A stretch of 64,000 nt of DNA from Pigmentibacter ruber (lineage in GTDB: Bacteria; Bdellovibrionota_B; Oligoflexia; Silvanigrellales; Silvanigrellaceae): contig NZ_WSSC01000002.1 of NCBI RefSeq assembly GCF_009792895.1, positions 527,630 through 591,629 of the forward strand, given 5' to 3'. Below, in pieces: positions 17,971 through 26,832 of this stretch. Both the position numbers and the translations under genes were made by a program. Below the pieces are notes generated by a model. It saw only the letters and a list, made by a program, of their open reading frames with translations, ran no database searches and was not told where the DNA came from. Position 1 is the stretch's first letter. Each line of letters starts with the position of its first letter.

Positions 17971-19416
17971 TTACCCAGCAGCTGGAGGAGGAAGTTCAGA
18001 AACAAAACGAATTGAAACAGTAAGCTCATTCAATTGATAATGTGGTCTAAGGAAACAAACTGAGCGGTAGCAACCAGGTTTTCCTGGAATTTCATACACA
18101 TCAATTCTAGCTTCGCGTAACGGGTAAGATGCTTTGACGCTCTGTGAAGCGAAATCATTTAATAAAACATAGTGAGATATCCAATTGTTGAGAAAAATAG
18201 AAATTTCACCAAGACTTGTAAAAGAACCTATTTTATCGCGCATTATAACTTTCAAGTAATGTGCAAATCTGGATGCAGCTAGAATATAAGGAAGTTGGAG
18301 GGCAATATTGGCATTTGCTGTAGCAACAGGATCTTCATATTCTTTTACTTTTGCGACAGTTTGTCCGCCAAAGAAAACAGATTGATTTGAATTTTTTCTA
18401 TAGCACAAAGCAATAAAGCCCAAATCACTTAATTCTTTTTCTCTTCTATCTGTAATAATAATTTCTGTTGGGCATTTTATTTCTTTATCACCTGCAGGTG
18501 AGATATAAGTATAAACAGGTAAATTATCTACTAATCCGCCTCCTTCTACCCCACGAATTGCAGCACACCAACTATATTTTGTGAATGCACTTGTGATTCT
18601 GTTACCTAATACATATGCAGGATTTCCCCATAAGTATTTTGTATGATCTGATCCATTCATACTTTCTTCAAAATTAAACTCATCAACTTCTAAATATCCT
18701 TTTCCATAAGGTAACCGTTGCATTACTCTTGGTAGTGTCAAAGTTACATATTTAGAGTCTTCATTATTGCGAAAAGAATTCCATGATAGAAATCCAGATG
18801 TTTCAAATAAACTTACCAAATCTCTTGGATTAGGCATTTCTGTAAAACAATCCATTTCAAATAGATTTGGGTTACATGAACTAATAAATGGAGCATGCGC
18901 TGCAGCAGCAACATGTGATATTCCTTCGAGCAGGGCAATATCTTTTGGAGATTTGCTAAAATAATAATCACCTATTAATAAAGAAAAAGGATCTCCACCA
19001 AATGTACCATATTCTTCTTCATAAACTTTTTTGAAAAGCGCGCTTTGATCAAAGTCTAAGGCTTTTTCAATGTCTTTCAGTAACTCATTTTTATCTGCTG
19101 ATAATAACTTAAGCTTTAAAGTTTTACCTGTTTCAGTATTACAAACAAATTTATGTAATCCTAACCAAGAAGCTTCTAGTTTTTGGAATTCAGGATGATG
19201 TAGTATCTCATTGACTTGATCAGTTAAAATTTGATCTATTTCTGCAATTCTTCTTTGTAATGGAATAATTAAATTTTCACAATCAACAATTTCGCCAAAC
19301 TTTCCATTTACAACTTCATCAGCGAATGCTGAAACAATATATTTGGCATAATCAAGCTGACTTTCGTCTTTAATCATTCGTGAATTTTGTACTAATTCAA
19401 TACATGCTGTTGACAT
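17971..19416 (-). CDS. tssC: T6SS sheath large subunit TssC (VipB)
   Basis: A 481-residue contractile-sheath protein with all family landmarks: FQKLEASWLGLHKFV, FGGDPFSLLIGDYYF, HAPFISSCNPNLF, LPRVMQRLPYG, YLWGNPAYVLGNRITSAFTKYSWCAAIRG and the C-terminal ARIDVYEIPGKPGCYRSVCFLRPHYQ. It pairs with TssB around the Hcp tube. The gene lies 12 bases after tssB. Sheath recycling normally needs ClpV, which is not in the window. Confidence 0.96.
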   Translation of the reverse strand: MSTACIELVQNSRMIKDESQLDYAKYIVSAFADEVVNGKFGEIVDCENLIIPLQRRIAEIDQILTDQVNEILHHPEFQKLEASWLGLHKFVCNTETGKTLKLKLLSADKNELLKDIEKALDFDQSALFKKVYEEEYGTFGGDPFSLLIGDYYFSKSPKDIALLEGISHVAAAAHAPFISSCNPNLFEMDCFTEMPNPRDLVSLFETSGFLSWNSFRNNEDSKYVTLTLPRVMQRLPYGKGYLEVDEFNFEESMNGSDHTKYLWGNPAYVLGNRITSAFTKYSWCAAIRGVEGGGLVDNLPVYTYISPAGDKEIKCPTEIIITDRREKELSDLGFIALCYRKNSNQSVFFGGQTVAKVKEYEDPVATANANIALQLPYILAASRFAHYLKVIMRDKIGSFTSLGEISIFLNNWISHYVLLNDFASQSVKASYPLREARIDVYEIPGKPGCYRSVCFLRPHYQLNELTVSIRFVSELPPPAAG

Positions 19417-19428
19417 TATAATTTCCTT

Positions 19429-19944
19429 TTAATTTTTTGTTTCTGGTGGGGTTTCTTTAGATTCAATGAGTGACTTTGCTTTATTTGAATCTTTTGCTGC
19501 TTCAAGTAATAACAAATGCAACTTGTCATTAGTGTCAACTTTGCTAATTAAATCTAAAAGACTTTTTCTTTTATCCAAAAGCTCATTTAAACAATCTACA
19601 TTTTTTACTAAATTTCCTGGTTTAAAATCATCAATCGACTCAAATTTTAAATTGAATTCTCTTTTTTCACCTTCAGTACCTTTTAATTTATTTGCTACAG
19701 AAAGAGTTAATGCGGGTGAAATTTTAGACATGACTAAATCGAAGTTTGCTTTTTCAATATCTACAAATTTTCTTTCTTTAAGTGTATTAGTTGGAGTGCT
19801 ATGTCCTTGTAAATCAGCGATAACCCCAACTACTAATGGGAGCTCTTTTTTTTCACGAGCATCACCTATTTCTAAATCATAGGTGATTTGTACTCGTGGT
19901 CTTCTAATTCGGGATATTTTATGCTGTGTACTTTCTGAAGCCAT
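19429..19944 (-). CDS. tssB: T6SS sheath small subunit TssB (VipA)
   Basis: A 171-residue sheath protein: RPRVQITYDLEIGDAREKKELPLVVGVIADL at the N-terminus (shown here as motif positions about 15-45) and KFVDIEKANFDLVMSKISPAL following it. I chose ATG 19944 (GGAG 6 bases upstream) over an in-frame ATG 12 bases earlier. It heads the minus-strand unit tssB-tssC-hcp-tssF-tssG-vgrG-MORN and is divergent from tssK across a 190-base promoter region. Confidence 0.95.
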   Translation of the reverse strand: MASESTQHKISRIRRPRVQITYDLEIGDAREKKELPLVVGVIADLQGHSTPTNTLKERKFVDIEKANFDLVMSKISPALTLSVANKLKGTEGEKREFNLKFESIDDFKPGNLVKNVDCLNELLDKRKSLLDLISKVDTNDKLHLLLLEAAKDSNKAKSLIESKETPPETKN

Positions 19945-20079
19945 ATTATTCTCCATTTAATAGTTTTTAAATTGCCCCAGACCATTTTAACAATGAAGAA
20001 ATATTACATACAGGGAAAAATATTCATTATTTATGTCAAAATGTAGAATGAATAAATTACCTAGTGACAAAAATAATTT

Positions 20080-20105
20080 TGTTATAATAATATTTATTCA
20101 GTAAA
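20080..20105 (+). promoter_or_regulatory. tssK extended -10 promoter with operator-like repeat (copy 2)
   Basis: TGTTATAAT (extended -10, TG at 20080-20081, TATAAT at 20083-20088) lies upstream of tssK. Immediately downstream, at 20093-20105, is TTTATTCAGTAAA, matching the palindrome upstream of tssL at 5569-5581 and extended here by AATATTTA/TAAATATT arms. A site at the transcription start would suit a repressor. No good -35 box is visible. Confidence 0.45.
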
Positions 20106-20134
20106 TATTACATCTTTAAGAAGTAGGAAATGAA

Positions 20135-21439
20135 ATGAATTTTCATCAAGTACCTGAAATGATTCAGTGGCATGAGGGAATGCCTTTGTTACCACATCAC
20201 TTTCAGCAATTAAATCTTCGATACGAGTCATTGGTTAATAATTATTTTAGTTTTTTAGATATAAATAAATATGGAATTATTAAACTTGAAATTGATCAAA
20301 TTGAATTAATTAGAAATGTTTATAGTATTAATTATGTTGAAGCTATTATGCAAGATGGTTTGTATGTCAAATCAGGGAAAAGCGAAAAAGAAAAATTAAC
20401 ATTTAATTTACCTGATCCTTCATCTGATAAACAAAAAATCAGCCTGTTTTTATGTGTACCAAAATTGTCTGAAAAAAACTATGTTTTAGGCCATTATCCA
20501 AGGTATTTATCTTCAACAATTCATCAAGTTGAAGATCTAAATACCTTATCTGACCCAATACAAATTTCAAGTTTGACACCAAATCTTTTTATAGCTTCAG
20601 AGAACGAATTAAATCCACAATTAAATAAAATTAAACTTTGTGATTTATTGGTTCTAAATGGTACATGGCAATTTAAAGATTACATTCCAGCACAAATTTT
20701 CCTTGAAAAATCTTCATATTTGTATAAAAAATGTCTTGATATTACGCAAAAAACAAGAATAAAAGCAAATATTATTTCGGATAATTTGAATAACATTGAA
20801 AACAAATATAGTCAAATTAATGAAAGTTTTTTATTTTTAATATCACTAAATCAAATACTTCCACTATTTGAGTTTTATTTGTCTTGTGAAAGAGTAACAC
20901 CTTTTCAGTTATATGAACTTCTTTTAAAACTGCTTGGTGCATTAAGCCAATTAAATGATAATTTTATTGCACAATCTCCAATTACTTATGACCATCAAAA
21001 TTTACTATATACCTTTGAAAAAAACTTTGAACTAATAAATCAGCTGTTAGAAAAAAGTATTAGCGATAAATACCATTCTATTTCTTTTCAAGAAATTGGT
21101 TATAAATATGTACTTGATATTCCATATTCTAAATTAAATTCAGTAATTTATATTGGAATTAAAAAGTCAATAGGAGATAGTGAAAGTAATATAACAGATT
21201 GGCTCTCAAATGCAATTATTTGTGATGAAAGTAAATTAGATATTTTCATAAGAAATAGAGTTCTTGGTTACAAAAGAAATAAAATGGAGAAAGTACAAAA
21301 TATTGTCCCAGCAAGGGGAGTTACTATATTTGAGTTAGTTTTAGACAACTTTACAAATGAAAATTTTAAGCTTTGTATTTTTAATGATAATAAAAATATT
21401 TTAAAACCTGAAGAAATTTTCTTTTACCAAAAAAAGTAG
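20135..21439 (+). CDS. tssK: T6SS baseplate protein TssK
   Basis: A 434-residue protein opening with the hallmark IQWHEGMPLLPHHFQQLNLRY of TssK/VasE (about residues 10-30). The rest follows the family order of a beta shoulder domain, helical neck and C-terminal receptor-binding-like head. TssK links the baseplate wedges to TssL/TssM at the membrane. An AGGA precedes the ATG. It forms a two-gene unit with tssE, 7 bases downstream. Confidence 0.95.
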   Translation: MNFHQVPEMIQWHEGMPLLPHHFQQLNLRYESLVNNYFSFLDINKYGIIKLEIDQIELIRNVYSINYVEAIMQDGLYVKSGKSEKEKLTFNLPDPSSDKQKISLFLCVPKLSEKNYVLGHYPRYLSSTIHQVEDLNTLSDPIQISSLTPNLFIASENELNPQLNKIKLCDLLVLNGTWQFKDYIPAQIFLEKSSYLYKKCLDITQKTRIKANIISDNLNNIENKYSQINESFLFLISLNQILPLFEFYLSCERVTPFQLYELLLKLLGALSQLNDNFIAQSPITYDHQNLLYTFEKNFELINQLLEKSISDKYHSISFQEIGYKYVLDIPYSKLNSVIYIGIKKSIGDSESNITDWLSNAIICDESKLDIFIRNRVLGYKRNKMEKVQNIVPARGVTIFELVLDNFTNENFKLCIFNDNKNILKPEEIFFYQKK

Positions 21440-21446
21440 AAGTGCT

Positions 21447-21878
21447 ATGGGTCAAGTAATAGAAGCTCTTTTTTTTGAAAAATTTTATCCCAGTCATATG
21501 GAAGAAAAAGGCGATGAAATTTGGAAAATAACAAAGCGAAAGAACAATTTGCTTAATTCTATTGTTTCTAACATTTATTATATTTTGAATACAAAATCAT
21601 GTTTAACTGTTGAAGAATTTTTAGAAAAAAAGTTAACTGTATTAGATTTTGGAATACCTGATTTATCTCAATATATATCAGCATATTTTGTGGATACAAA
21701 AACAATATCTGAATGTATTATTCATGCTCTAAAGTATTATGAAAAAAGAATTGAGAGTGTTCAAATTAATGTTAAAGATGAACAATTTAAAAAAGTGATT
21801 TATATTTTAGGGAAAGTAAAAGATTTAGATGGAGTAAATGAAATTCTAGCATTTAAAGCTATTGCAGGAAATGCTTAA
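21447..21878 (+). CDS. tssE: T6SS baseplate protein TssE (gp25-like)
   Basis: A 143-residue protein of the GPW/gp25 family. It shows a family-like LFFEKFYPS start, NLLNSIVSNIYYILNTKS (the LLNtR-type helix), LDFGIPDLSQYI and the late ALKYYEKRIESVQINV strand, where the usual EPRL motif is replaced by EKRI. It joins sheath to baseplate. It ends 9 bases before the convergent ankyrin gene. Confidence 0.88.
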   Translation: MGQVIEALFFEKFYPSHMEEKGDEIWKITKRKNNLLNSIVSNIYYILNTKSCLTVEEFLEKKLTVLDFGIPDLSQYISAYFVDTKTISECIIHALKYYEKRIESVQINVKDEQFKKVIYILGKVKDLDGVNEILAFKAIAGNA

Positions 21879-21887
21879 GGTTTAGGA

Positions 21888-23945
21888 CTATAGAATTTTT
21901 GCAATTTCTAAATAACCTTTTTCTATCGCAATTTCTTTGGGTGTTTTATTATCTGAATTTTTTATATTTTTATTAATATTTTTTATTTTTAAAATGCTTT
22001 TTACAACATCAATATCTTTATTAAGTACTGCATAATGGAGTGGCGTGTTACCATCAACAAAACATGAATCATTTGGATTCAAATTTTGTAGAGGCAATAA
22101 TTTTTTTAGAATGGCCCTTTCCATAGCTTCGGTAAAAGGCCTTTCCCTGGTTAAATATGTTAAAATATTGAAACTTTGTTCATCTCTGGTATTGACGTTT
22201 ACTTTATTTGAAGCTAATAGAGCTGTAATACAATCAATTTTTTTATCTTTTACAGCCATAAAAAGTGCTGAGTTATGATTAGGAGTCTCTATATTCGCAT
22301 CGATATTTGGGTGAGTTAAAAGAAGTTTTATCATTTTTGGATCATCTTCTGTAACTGCTCTATGCAAAGAAGTATAACCTAAATATGTTTTATTGACTTC
22401 TAATTTTGGGTGGGTAAGCAAAAGTTCTACAAATTTATATTTTCCTTCACCAGAGGCTATATATAAAGGAAAACTTTGATTTAAACTTTGTTCATTAGGA
22501 TTGGTTTTTTGATGAAATAATATTTTTTTAAAGCATTCAATATTATTTCTACTTATTGCATAATGTAGGGGAGTCATTTCAGAAAAAATTTTATTAGGAT
22601 CAAAATTTGCATAAGCTAAAATAATATCTAGCGCTTCTAAATTATTAAAATATATACAATATCCTAAAGGTGATAAAGATGATTTATCTAGGGAGTAAAC
22701 ATCAATATTGCCTTTTTTTAATACTATTTTCAAAATTTCATTTTTTTTGTTCGCTATTGCTGCATGGATTGCATATTCTTTTGAATTTACAGTCAATGGA
22801 ATATTAGGATTTAAATAGTTAAATTTATTTAAAAACTTTAAAATTGATATTTGATTTTGCAAAACAGCTAAATGATAAAGAGTATAGCCATCTGGAAAAA
22901 TATAGTTTAAATTGATATTTAAACGAAGTTTATCTAATAGGTATTCAAAAGCTTTCAAATTTCCTAGACGTACGCAACCATTAAGTAAAAAAGGAAGTTC
23001 ATCAATATTTGTATAAATAATATTTAACTCAAAGATATTTTTATCTTCAAATTCATAATTATCTTTTTGCTGAGATTTAAAAGTAAAAAGTTGAAAAGAA
23101 ATAGGTTCAGTGTCTTTTATGCTTTTTAAAAAATCACTTTTATTAAATAGATTATTATAGACGAGTGAAGAGATTTTTTTTAGAAAAGTAAGATAATCAT
23201 TATTTTTACATTTTTCAATATAATTTTTTCCAAGTAAGCTATAGTAAATATGATCAAGATTAAAAAAAACATTTAACTGACCATTGTTTATATTAGGATC
23301 AAAAAAAGTTAGTTTTATTTTGGTATTTAATGAACTTTTATCTAATTCAGCGAAAAGAGCCATTGCATGATTAATTGCGTTTATATATATGCATAAATAA
23401 TTATTAAGAAAAAGTCGATCAATAATATTAGCAATAAAAAAATCTAATTTATCAATATAAGTAACGCCTATGTTACTAAAATATAAATAATTATTTATAT
23501 CTTTGAAAAGTGCTTTGATTGTTTCAATAAATATAACTTCATTTTTATTCAAATTTTCATCAGGATAGTGTAAAAAACTTTGAATAGAAGAAATATTATT
23601 ATAAAACCATTCAATATTAAAATCTAAAGCTAAACCGCAAAACATGATATTTTTATCAATATTATTTTGTTCTAGAGCTTTGCTTAAATTTGGCATTGCT
23701 TCTTTTTTTCGTTTTAAGTCGCGAGAAAATTTTGAGTAGTATAGTTTATTATTTTTTGGAGACTTATTGTTTTGAAACCAAAAGTTTTCCATGCAAATTA
23801 ACCAAAGACATGAAATTCCAGCGCATAATCCTGCATAGTCTTTAGGTATTTTATCAAATTTTCTTAAATGTTCTAATGTATTGAGCGAAAGTAAATTATT
23901 TTTATTTTGTAAATCATTTTCAATATAACTTTTATAACCAGGCAT
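21888..23945 (-). CDS. Ankyrin-repeat protein with YopT-like cysteine-protease-like N-terminus; candidate T6SS effector
   Basis: A 685-residue soluble protein without a signal peptide. The N-terminal domain (about 1-250) has GLCAGISCLW with Cys41, NHAMALFAEL with His193 and LTFFDPNINNGQLNVF with Asp216. This Cys/His/Asp order and the FFDPN block resemble peptidase clan CA family C58 (YopT/AvrPphB). From about residue 318 to the end there are some ten ankyrin repeats (GYTLYHLAVLQNQISIL, MTPLHYAISRNNIECF, NTPLHYAVLNKDIDVV). Ankyrin arrays on secreted proteins often recognise eukaryotic partners. It sits at the end of the T6SS locus. Protease activity and secretion are inference. Confidence 0.8.
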   Translation of the reverse strand: MPGYKSYIENDLQNKNNLLSLNTLEHLRKFDKIPKDYAGLCAGISCLWLICMENFWFQNNKSPKNNKLYYSKFSRDLKRKKEAMPNLSKALEQNNIDKNIMFCGLALDFNIEWFYNNISSIQSFLHYPDENLNKNEVIFIETIKALFKDINNYLYFSNIGVTYIDKLDFFIANIIDRLFLNNYLCIYINAINHAMALFAELDKSSLNTKIKLTFFDPNINNGQLNVFFNLDHIYYSLLGKNYIEKCKNNDYLTFLKKISSLVYNNLFNKSDFLKSIKDTEPISFQLFTFKSQQKDNYEFEDKNIFELNIIYTNIDELPFLLNGCVRLGNLKAFEYLLDKLRLNINLNYIFPDGYTLYHLAVLQNQISILKFLNKFNYLNPNIPLTVNSKEYAIHAAIANKKNEILKIVLKKGNIDVYSLDKSSLSPLGYCIYFNNLEALDIILAYANFDPNKIFSEMTPLHYAISRNNIECFKKILFHQKTNPNEQSLNQSFPLYIASGEGKYKFVELLLTHPKLEVNKTYLGYTSLHRAVTEDDPKMIKLLLTHPNIDANIETPNHNSALFMAVKDKKIDCITALLASNKVNVNTRDEQSFNILTYLTRERPFTEAMERAILKKLLPLQNLNPNDSCFVDGNTPLHYAVLNKDIDVVKSILKIKNINKNIKNSDNKTPKEIAIEKGYLEIAKIL

Positions 23946-23963
23946 TTTTAACTCAAGTTGATT

Positions 23964-24521
23964 TTAAGTAAAGATAAAAATAACTATCAATAAAATAAGA
24001 AAAACTCCTGCAAACCAAAAAATTCCCATAGGTTTTTTTACTTCATAAGGATCTTCCTCTTCTAAGGTAACTAATTTGTTATTTTTAAATTTATCTAAGA
24101 GGGAAGTTGATTTATGTTCTTTTTCATCTTTCATATTACTTTTGGGAGTATCTATAGCATGCAAATCTTTTTTTTCATCACCATGAGAATCCATAGCATG
24201 CGAATCTTTTTTTTCATCACCATGAGAATCTATAGCATGTGAATCTTTTTTTTCATCACCATGCGAATCTTTTTGTTTTTTAGCTTCACTTTCTGCTGTA
24301 TTTTTCTGCGAATGTGAATTTAGTTTCTCTTCACTTTTTTTTGCGGACTCTTCCTTTTGTTTCATCGGGGCGGACTTTTTTGTTTCAGCCTTTGGCTCAT
24401 AAACTTCTTCACCATTTTCTTTATGGACATTGGCATGCGTGTCAGCAAAAGATATTTTTGAAATCAGCATAAAAAACAATATGCATGAAAACTGTCTAAG
24501 TTTTATTATCCTATACTGCAA
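23964..24521 (-). CDS. Exported Lys/His/Asp-rich repeat protein with C-terminal membrane anchor
   Basis: A 185-residue protein of unknown function. It has a signal peptide ending near SFA/DT, then a highly charged region (about 30-140) containing three 13-residue repeats of the type DSHGDEKKDSHAI, then a C-terminal transmembrane helix (about 165-184) with no charge after it. The start appears to be TTG 24521 with GGGAGG 8 bases upstream; no ATG precedes the hydrophobic segment. The His/Asp repeats could bind divalent metals. It follows the ankyrin gene's upstream side by 18 bases and could be cotranscribed with it. Confidence 0.7.
   Translation of the reverse strand: MQYRIIKLRQFSCILFFMLISKISFADTHANVHKENGEEVYEPKAETKKSAPMKQKEESAKKSEEKLNSHSQKNTAESEAKKQKDSHGDEKKDSHAIDSHGDEKKDSHAMDSHGDEKKDLHAIDTPKSNMKDEKEHKSTSLLDKFKNNKLVTLEEEDPYEVKKPMGIFWFAGVFLILLIVIFIFT
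24151..24270. repeat. 39-bp tandem repeat, about three copies, within a coding region
   Basis: Three nearly identical 39-bp units encode the DSHGDEKKDSHA[IM] repeats of the membrane protein. Differences are single bases, so recent expansion or contraction is likely. Confidence 0.85.
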
Positions 24522-24595
24522 GGCGAAAGCCTCCCAAGAAAAAAATTTTGCTTGTAGGAATCTAAATTCTATGAATCTTTCTTATTGTATCTTGT

Positions 24596-25006
24596 TTAAT
24601 GAGACTTTTGTTGGACTTGATTCCAAATTTGACGGACGAGTTTAAACCAACTTTCTGAGTTTGCTGGAGATATTCCTTTAATGCTGAAAAACTTTAAAAT
24701 TGGTAAGCCTCCAAATTTTGGTCCTTGCTTTGGAACCATGTCTGTAAATAGGTAGACAGGGCCATTAATATTATGGCGTTTAAAAAGTTTTTCTGGGCCA
24801 TAAATTCTTAGTTCTACTCGCAGCAGACCTTTAGGTTTATCTACTACCTGTTCAAAAAAACTTTCTATCTCATCTGACTGTTCTTCGGAGTTTGTTTGTA
24901 AACACAAAGCAAGTTCATTTTCCCCGTAGTCATGGATCATGCTTTCAAATCCATACGAGAAACTTCCATAACAAAACCATATGTCAACACAAAACCCAGG
25001 TAACAT
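24596..25006 (-). CDS. Unknown 136-residue cytoplasmic protein coupled to the AarF kinase gene
   Basis: No family recognised. The protein has no signal peptide or membrane segment; it has a Cys-rich start (GFCVDIWFCYGSF), an acidic middle (NSEEQSDEIESFFEQV) and a C-terminal Trp/Gln-rich helix. Its ATG immediately follows the TAA of the AarF/UbiB-like gene, so the two are almost certainly cotranscribed and translationally coupled. A role alongside the kinase is inference from that arrangement. Confidence 0.7.
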   Translation of the reverse strand: MLPGFCVDIWFCYGSFSYGFESMIHDYGENELALCLQTNSEEQSDEIESFFEQVVDKPKGLLRVELRIYGPEKLFKRHNINGPVYLFTDMVPKQGPKFGGLPILKFFSIKGISPANSESWFKLVRQIWNQVQQKSH

Positions 25007-26683
25007 TTACTTAAATCTTCCTGAACGAATAATTCCAATAATAAGCCACAAACCAAGAATCACAGCAGTACCAAATCCAATCAGACCAAAGGTAGCTAAG
25101 AAGTCATAGAGTTTACCTTGTTTTCCATAAGTAGCAATACTACTTCCTAGAACTATAGATCCTAAAAGTATAGCAAGACTTAATCTATTTGATGCTCTAT
25201 CTAATTCTCTAGTTAGAAATATAATATCTTCTGATTTAAACTGAAAGGATAGAGAACCGGCTTGCAACTTTTTTGCAAGGATTCTAAGGGTAATTGGAAG
25301 ATCTTTTAAAAATGCACTGGAATCATGCAAAGCTAGCCCTAAATTTCTTTCTAGCCATTGTTTGTCAAATTGCAAAAATGAGTTTTTTTCATAATACTCA
25401 TTTGCAAATTCAATGAATTGAAATTTTGGTTGAACACTTCGCGCAAAACTTTCTAAAGCAATTAAAGCTCGAAAAAAAAGAATTAAGTCTCTCTCAAGTG
25501 GTACATTTTTGCTAGCAGCAACTCTTGCTATGCGCATTAAAGTTTTACCTAATTGCAATTCGTGGAGAGGGACAGAAATAATATTATCTAAAATTTCAAT
25601 AATTTCTGATTCTAATTGGCTGCTTATGGAGAGATCTTCCTTCTCTGTAAGTTCTATAAATAATCTAGCGCAAGTTTCTATGTCATGTTTTGCTAATGAA
25701 TAAAACATAAATGCTAAAGTATTTCTTAAGCTTTGCTTTAAACGAACAGTTAATCCAAAATCAATGATACCTAATTTTCCATCTTGCATTTGAATTAAAT
25801 TACCAGGATGCAGATCTCCATGAAAAATACCATATTGGAATGTCATATCTAAAAAAGTTTCAACACCAATTTTAATTAATTCATCAGGATTTTTTAGTGA
25901 GTTTGTATCTGTTAATTTAATCCCAAAAACTTCAGACATGCATAAAATTTTGGGAGTACAAAAGGTATAATAAATTATTGGAATATGAATTTTTAAGTTT
26001 TCTTTGAATAAATGCCGCATTCGTTCAGTATTTGCAGCTTCTTTTGTGTAGTCGAGTTCATTAAATAAAGACCTTCTTAGTTCAGAAACAATTACTGTAG
26101 GTTTTAAGATTTTTAATTCAGGAAAGGCTGTTTCCAAAAGTGAAGCTATAGTCATTAAAATAGCAAGATCATTTGTTATAATAGATTCAACTTCTGGGCG
26201 TTGGATCTTAAAAACAACATGCGAACCATTTTTTAAGATTGCCCTGTGTACTTGACCAATACTTGCAGAACCAATTGGTTCAAAATCAAAAGATTCAATT
26301 TCACTCATTAGCTTTTCTGAAAGCTCGGTAGCCAATATTTTTTCAACTGTTTCTTTAGGAATTGGTTTTACATTGTCACAAAGTCTTTTAAATTCTTCAA
26401 TATAACTTTTTGGTAATAAATCTTCTCTAGCAGATAAGAGTTGGGCGAGTTTTATAAATGTGGGGCCCAATTCTTCAAATGCTAATGCTAATCTTTTGGC
26501 TCTTGTATAGTTTTGATTAAGATTAGAGGGTGATGAATTTGGTTCTTGTGAAATATTTTGTTGTAAAAGATCACTTAGTTCAGTGCGTTGAATTTCTCTT
26601 TTAAATCCGTAACGTGCCAGAATATTTACAATATGGGTCAACCTTCCCACATTTCTGATTTTTTGTAAAATACTTGATGGCAT
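25007..26683 (-). CDS. AarF/UbiB (ABC1) family atypical kinase
   Basis: A 558-residue protein of the UbiB/ADCK family, whose members support ubiquinone biosynthesis through ATPase activity. Motifs in order: FIKLAQLLSAREDLLP (the KxGQ loop, with Ala instead of Gly), EPIGSASIGQVHRAIL (ATP-binding loop), VVFKIQRPEV with the catalytic-type Lys, GIFHGDLHPGNL, and GKLGIIDFGL with the metal-binding Asp. Two hydrophobic helices close the C-terminus (about 500-552), as in membrane-anchored UbiB. Whether it acts on ubiquinone or another lipid cannot be read here. Confidence 0.9.
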   Translation of the reverse strand: MPSSILQKIRNVGRLTHIVNILARYGFKREIQRTELSDLLQQNISQEPNSSPSNLNQNYTRAKRLALAFEELGPTFIKLAQLLSAREDLLPKSYIEEFKRLCDNVKPIPKETVEKILATELSEKLMSEIESFDFEPIGSASIGQVHRAILKNGSHVVFKIQRPEVESIITNDLAILMTIASLLETAFPELKILKPTVIVSELRRSLFNELDYTKEAANTERMRHLFKENLKIHIPIIYYTFCTPKILCMSEVFGIKLTDTNSLKNPDELIKIGVETFLDMTFQYGIFHGDLHPGNLIQMQDGKLGIIDFGLTVRLKQSLRNTLAFMFYSLAKHDIETCARLFIELTEKEDLSISSQLESEIIEILDNIISVPLHELQLGKTLMRIARVAASKNVPLERDLILFFRALIALESFARSVQPKFQFIEFANEYYEKNSFLQFDKQWLERNLGLALHDSSAFLKDLPITLRILAKKLQAGSLSFQFKSEDIIFLTRELDRASNRLSLAILLGSIVLGSSIATYGKQGKLYDFLATFGLIGFGTAVILGLWLIIGIIRSGRFK

Positions 26684-26714
26684 GGAAATATTACCTTTAC
26701 TCGAATAGATTAAG

Positions 26715-26734
26715 GGTAGAAATATCTTTCTACC
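26715..26734. other. Small perfect hairpin upstream of the AarF gene
   Basis: GGTAGAAA and TTTCTACC flank a TATC loop, giving an 8-bp perfect stem 31 bases before the AarF start. It may be an operator or a 5'-UTR hairpin; no T-run follows that would make it a terminator. Confidence 0.3.
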
Positions 26735-26832
26735 ACTTCTTATGAGTATAATCGTCTCATGTCTGTTGCAAAATAGATGGAAGAAATGATTTCCCCCTCT
26801 TTTGTTTTCAACATCTTGAATGGGAGTTTAGA

